A stretch of 64,000 nt of DNA from an uncultured Alistipes sp. GTDB taxonomy: Bacteria > Bacteroidota > Bacteroidia > Bacteroidales > Rikenellaceae. The notes beneath the pieces were generated by a model, which was not told the DNA's origin, did no database searches, and saw only the letters and a program-made list of their open reading frames with translations. Where the stretch lies: the NCBI RefSeq assembly GCF_902388705.1, contig NZ_CABMQJ010000006.1:79475-143474 (forward strand). Direction: 5' to 3'. The translations under genes were made by a program, and so were the position numbers. Below are positions 62,772 through 64,000 of this stretch, piece after piece. Numbering within the stretch: position 1 is the first letter of the stretch; each line of letters starts with the position of its first letter.

Positions 62772-63458
62772 TTATTTCGACGAATTGCGGTGTGCGCCGT
62801 TGTTTTTCGAGAAATTACGGCCGTGCTGCTGGTTGCGGTTTTTCTGCTGGCGCTGCTGTTGACGCTGCTGCGGCCCTTTCTGGGGACGTGCCGTAAAGTG
62901 CTGTTTATAGTCGCTTCGGAGATTATTTAAAGCAACTTCATCGATTTCAATCGCTCCGCCGGACATGCGCTTGATGTCTTTTACGATCACCTCGTTGTTG
63001 GGGTGCTCCTGGTTGTATTCGTAGCTTTTGGTACGCATGTAGCGGGCCAGGTTGTCCACCGTGCGCGTCACCAGGCGGCGGTCTTTTTCAGCGGCGAGCC
63101 CGCCGATCATCCGCTCGACGTATTTGCCGTAATGCTTAAAGGCGATGCGGCCCTGCGAGTAGGACATGCGTCGCGGCGTGATGGTCAGTTCCTGGCGCGA
63201 CGGCTGCGGGTAGGGGGAGTCCACATCCAACTGGAAATCAGACATGATAAAGAGGTGATCCCACAGCTTGTGTGTGAAATCGGCCGTATCGCGCAGCAGC
63301 GGGTTCAGGTTGCCCATCACGGCAATCACGGCCCGTGCCTGGCGGTTGCGTTCGCGACGGTCTTCAATCAGCTGCAGCGAATCGATCATCTCCTGGATAT
63401 GGCGTCCGTACTCGGGCAGGTACAACTTGCGTCGTGTGTAATTGTAATTCTTTTTCAT
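62772..63458 (-). CDS. DUF4290 protein
   Basis: 228 residues from the ATG at 63458. Soluble; NYTRRKLYLPEYGRHIQEMID at the start and GNLNPLLRDTADFTHKLWDHLFIMSDF at about 62-88 are hallmarks of DUF4290, a family specific to Bacteroidetes. The C-terminal region is Gln/Arg/Asn-rich (about 190-228), likely disordered and possibly nucleic-acid binding. Function unknown. It is divergent from a response-regulator gene. Confidence 0.85.
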   Translation of the reverse strand: MKKNYNYTRRKLYLPEYGRHIQEMIDSLQLIEDRRERNRQARAVIAVMGNLNPLLRDTADFTHKLWDHLFIMSDFQLDVDSPYPQPSRQELTITPRRMSYSQGRIAFKHYGKYVERMIGGLAAEKDRRLVTRTVDNLARYMRTKSYEYNQEHPNNEVIVKDIKRMSGGAIEIDEVALNNLRSDYKQHFTARPQKGPQQRQQQRQQKNRNQQHGRNFSKNNGAHRNSSK

Positions 63459-63583
63459 ATTGTATTTGTGGTCCGCAGCACTGTTGCAAACCGTCCGCCG
63501 AAGCGTTCGGCAGGTCCGCTGCAATGGGCCGATTCAAGACGTTTTTTCCGACTTCCCGCACCTATCGGCAAGACCCCTCGGGA

Positions 63584-63615
63584 TTGGTTTTGCACCGCAG
63601 AAAGTCATAACTTTG
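63584..63615 (+). promoter_or_regulatory. Promoter of the response-regulator gene
   Basis: TAACTTTG at 63608-63615 and TTG at 63584-63586 (21 bases apart). Confidence 0.55.
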
Positions 63616-63651
63616 GGACAAAAGTAGGTAAAATTTCAGGAAAAACAAGCT

Positions 63652-64000
63652 ATGACAAAGGTTTTAATTCTGGACCAATCAAAAAGCATGCGAAACACGC
63701 TTCGCGAACGGCTCGAATACGAAGGATTCTCGACGGAAGCAGCCGAGGATGAGGCGGCTGCCTCGAACATGTGCGAAAAAATTCCGTTCGATATCATCCT
63801 ATCGGACACGGGCTGCAAAGTCCCCGACACCGGAGTCCCGTTCATCGTGCTCTCGTCCGAGGGCTCGATCGATTCGGCTATCGAGGCCGTGCGCAACGGC
63901 GCACAGGACTACCTCACCAAACCCATCGACATGAACCGCCTGCTGCAGTCCATCCACCGCACCGTGGACAATCCGGCGCCCGCACCCGCACCGGCGGCCG
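63652..64000 (+). CDS. Response regulator, probably NtrC-type (N-terminal part)
   Basis: The window shows 116 residues and the gene continues past 64000. A receiver domain is seen: LILDQSKSMRNTLRERLEYEG, phospho-acceptor D52 in IILSDTG, S68/S69 in IVLSSEGS, and K90 in YLTKPID. Only 16 residues lie between D52 and S68 where about 30 are normal, so part of the alpha3-beta4 region is missing; the acidic pair is D8-Q9 rather than two acids. The Ala/Pro-rich linker after residue 103 is typical before an AAA+ sigma-54 activator domain, but that domain is not visible. Confidence 0.75.
   Translation, partial: MTKVLILDQSKSMRNTLRERLEYEGFSTEAAEDEAAASNMCEKIPFDIILSDTGCKVPDTGVPFIVLSSEGSIDSAIEAVRNGAQDYLTKPIDMNRLLQSIHRTVDNPAPAPAPAA

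Overview
This window looks like chromosome from a GC-rich member of the Bacteroidales. The best guess is Alistipes or another Rikenellaceae, but that is inferred from gene content and was not tested by search. The signs are promoters of the Bacteroidetes TAnnTTTG type, many surface lipoproteins with acidic residues after the lipobox cysteine, TonB-dependent receptors with carboxypeptidase-like plugs, a Bacteroidales frdCAB operon, and typical families (DUF4290, DUF4252, DUF5723, DUF4988, DUF4369).

Layout. 1-2462 is the end of a mobilisable element: a Toprim primase tail, a mobC accessory gene broken by an in-frame TGA, a relaxase, and a coiled-coil membrane protein. 2500-19950 is a large vitamin B12 capture operon. 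It has a cobalamin riboswitch with an intrinsic terminator, a DUF4988 lipoprotein, a 1405-residue leucine-rich-repeat lipoprotein, two BtuG-like beta-propeller lipoproteins, a PKD-type lipoprotein, a second repeat lipoprotein, a BtuB-like receptor, an Ig-like lipoprotein and a BtuF-like binding protein. The inner-membrane btuCD genes are not here. Convergent to it, a second cobalamin riboswitch on the minus strand controls one unrecognised 121-residue protein. Divergent from that is a DUF2284-DUF71 pair. A perfect CRP-like palindrome lies exactly midway between the two promoters.

22-25 kb holds a His-rich membrane protein and a metal-type TonB receptor, then tRNA-Leu(CAA) and uvrC. 27-29.5 kb is a lipoprotein/DUF5723 pair, followed by a candidate small RNA with its own promoter and terminator. 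29.9-32 kb (minus) is folate cyclo-ligase, DUF169 and patatin. 32-35.6 kb is fumarate reductase frdCAB. 36.4-38.8 kb (minus) is an ECF sigma factor, putative anti-sigma factor, outer-membrane protein and DUF4252 protein. 39-42.3 kb is a PspC/PadR/GIN envelope-stress-type operon with a three-half-site operator candidate. 42.4-44.4 kb is pfkA plus a PfkB-family kinase. Next come a membrane Nudix protein, a glycosyltransferase, dsbD, a cysteine synthase, a DUF3863 protein, a DUF2867 protein and a small tandem-repeat secreted protein.

53.3 kb has an initiator tRNA-Met. 53.6-58.7 kb (minus) is a five-gene heterodisulfide-reductase-like complex (HdrC, HdrB, HdrA, ferredoxin and a membrane HdrDE fusion) of unknown substrate. 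59-61.4 kb (minus) is lpxH, thyA and folA. The window ends with a thioredoxin-fold lipoprotein lacking its cysteines, a DUF4290 protein and the start of a response regulator with a shortened receiver domain.
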